A stretch of 41,610 nt of DNA. Origin: Nocardia fusca NBRC 14340. Its GTDB lineage: Bacteria; Actinomycetota; Actinomycetes; Mycobacteriales; Mycobacteriaceae. This document shows, in pieces, positions 1 to 41,610 of the stretch (within the stretch, counting starts at the first letter, position 1; each line of letters opens with the position of its first letter). The notes under the pieces were generated by a model. It made no database searches, was not told the origin of the DNA, and was given only the letters and a program-made list of their open reading frames with translations. The stretch is taken from positions 1 through 41,610 of the forward strand of contig NZ_BDCU01000072.1 of assembly GCF_001618425.1 (NCBI RefSeq). The letters are read 5' to 3'. The translations under genes and the position numbers were made by a program.

Positions 1-41610
<41,610 letters not shown>

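Overview
The whole window is the interior of one giant nonribosomal peptide synthetase (NRPS) gene. It is read on the + strand in a single frame whose codons begin at positions 2, 5, 8 and so on. I checked the frame at about 60 conserved motifs from position 113 to 41609 and it never shifts; no stop codon interrupts it. Neither the start codon nor the stop codon is in the window. The visible part is 13,869 codons, so the protein exceeds 1.4 MDa by rough estimate. There is no intergenic DNA, promoter, terminator, RNA gene or mobile element.

Layout: the end of module 1 (A fragment and T), eleven complete modules (M2-M12) and the start of module 13 (C and most of A). In order: (A)-T | C-A-T (M2) | C-A-T (M3) | C-A-T (M4) | C-A-T (M5) | C-A-T-E (M6) | C-A-T (M7) | C-A-T (M8) | C-A-T-E (M9) | C-A-T (M10) | C-A-T (M11) | C-A-T (M12) | C-A... 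(M13). All 12 condensation domains keep HHxxxDG, all 12 carrier domains keep the phosphopantetheine serine, and both epimerases keep their motifs. The line therefore looks fully functional. No loading module, thioesterase or other release domain is in view.

Pocket residues read by eye against the GrsA positions give threonine for M3 and serine for M7, M8 and M10, as exact matches to known codes. M2, M11 and M12 share an unfamiliar code (DVWDFILVS), and M1 probably has it too. M5 and M9 share a hydrophobic-looking code (DALLIGAVA and DALLIGAIA). M4, M6 and M13 have codes I do not recognise. Predicted backbone: [x]-x-Thr-?-hydrophobic-D-?-Ser-Ser-D-hydrophobic-Ser-x-x-?, where x is the DVWDFILVS residue.

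The gene is a mosaic of internal duplications. The largest is a T-E-C-A(Ser)-T-C block of about 6.3 kb present twice, 11.03 kb apart. A second family is T-C-A (M4/M5 and M8/M9), and a third is the A-T unit of M1, M2, M11 and M12. Some copies share runs of 200 or more identical bases, which suggests recent recombination or gene conversion.

High GC content, GTG/CTG/GCG-rich codons and the style of the C and T domains point to an actinomycete, probably a mycolic-acid genus such as Nocardia or Rhodococcus. This is inference; nothing in the window fixes the genus.
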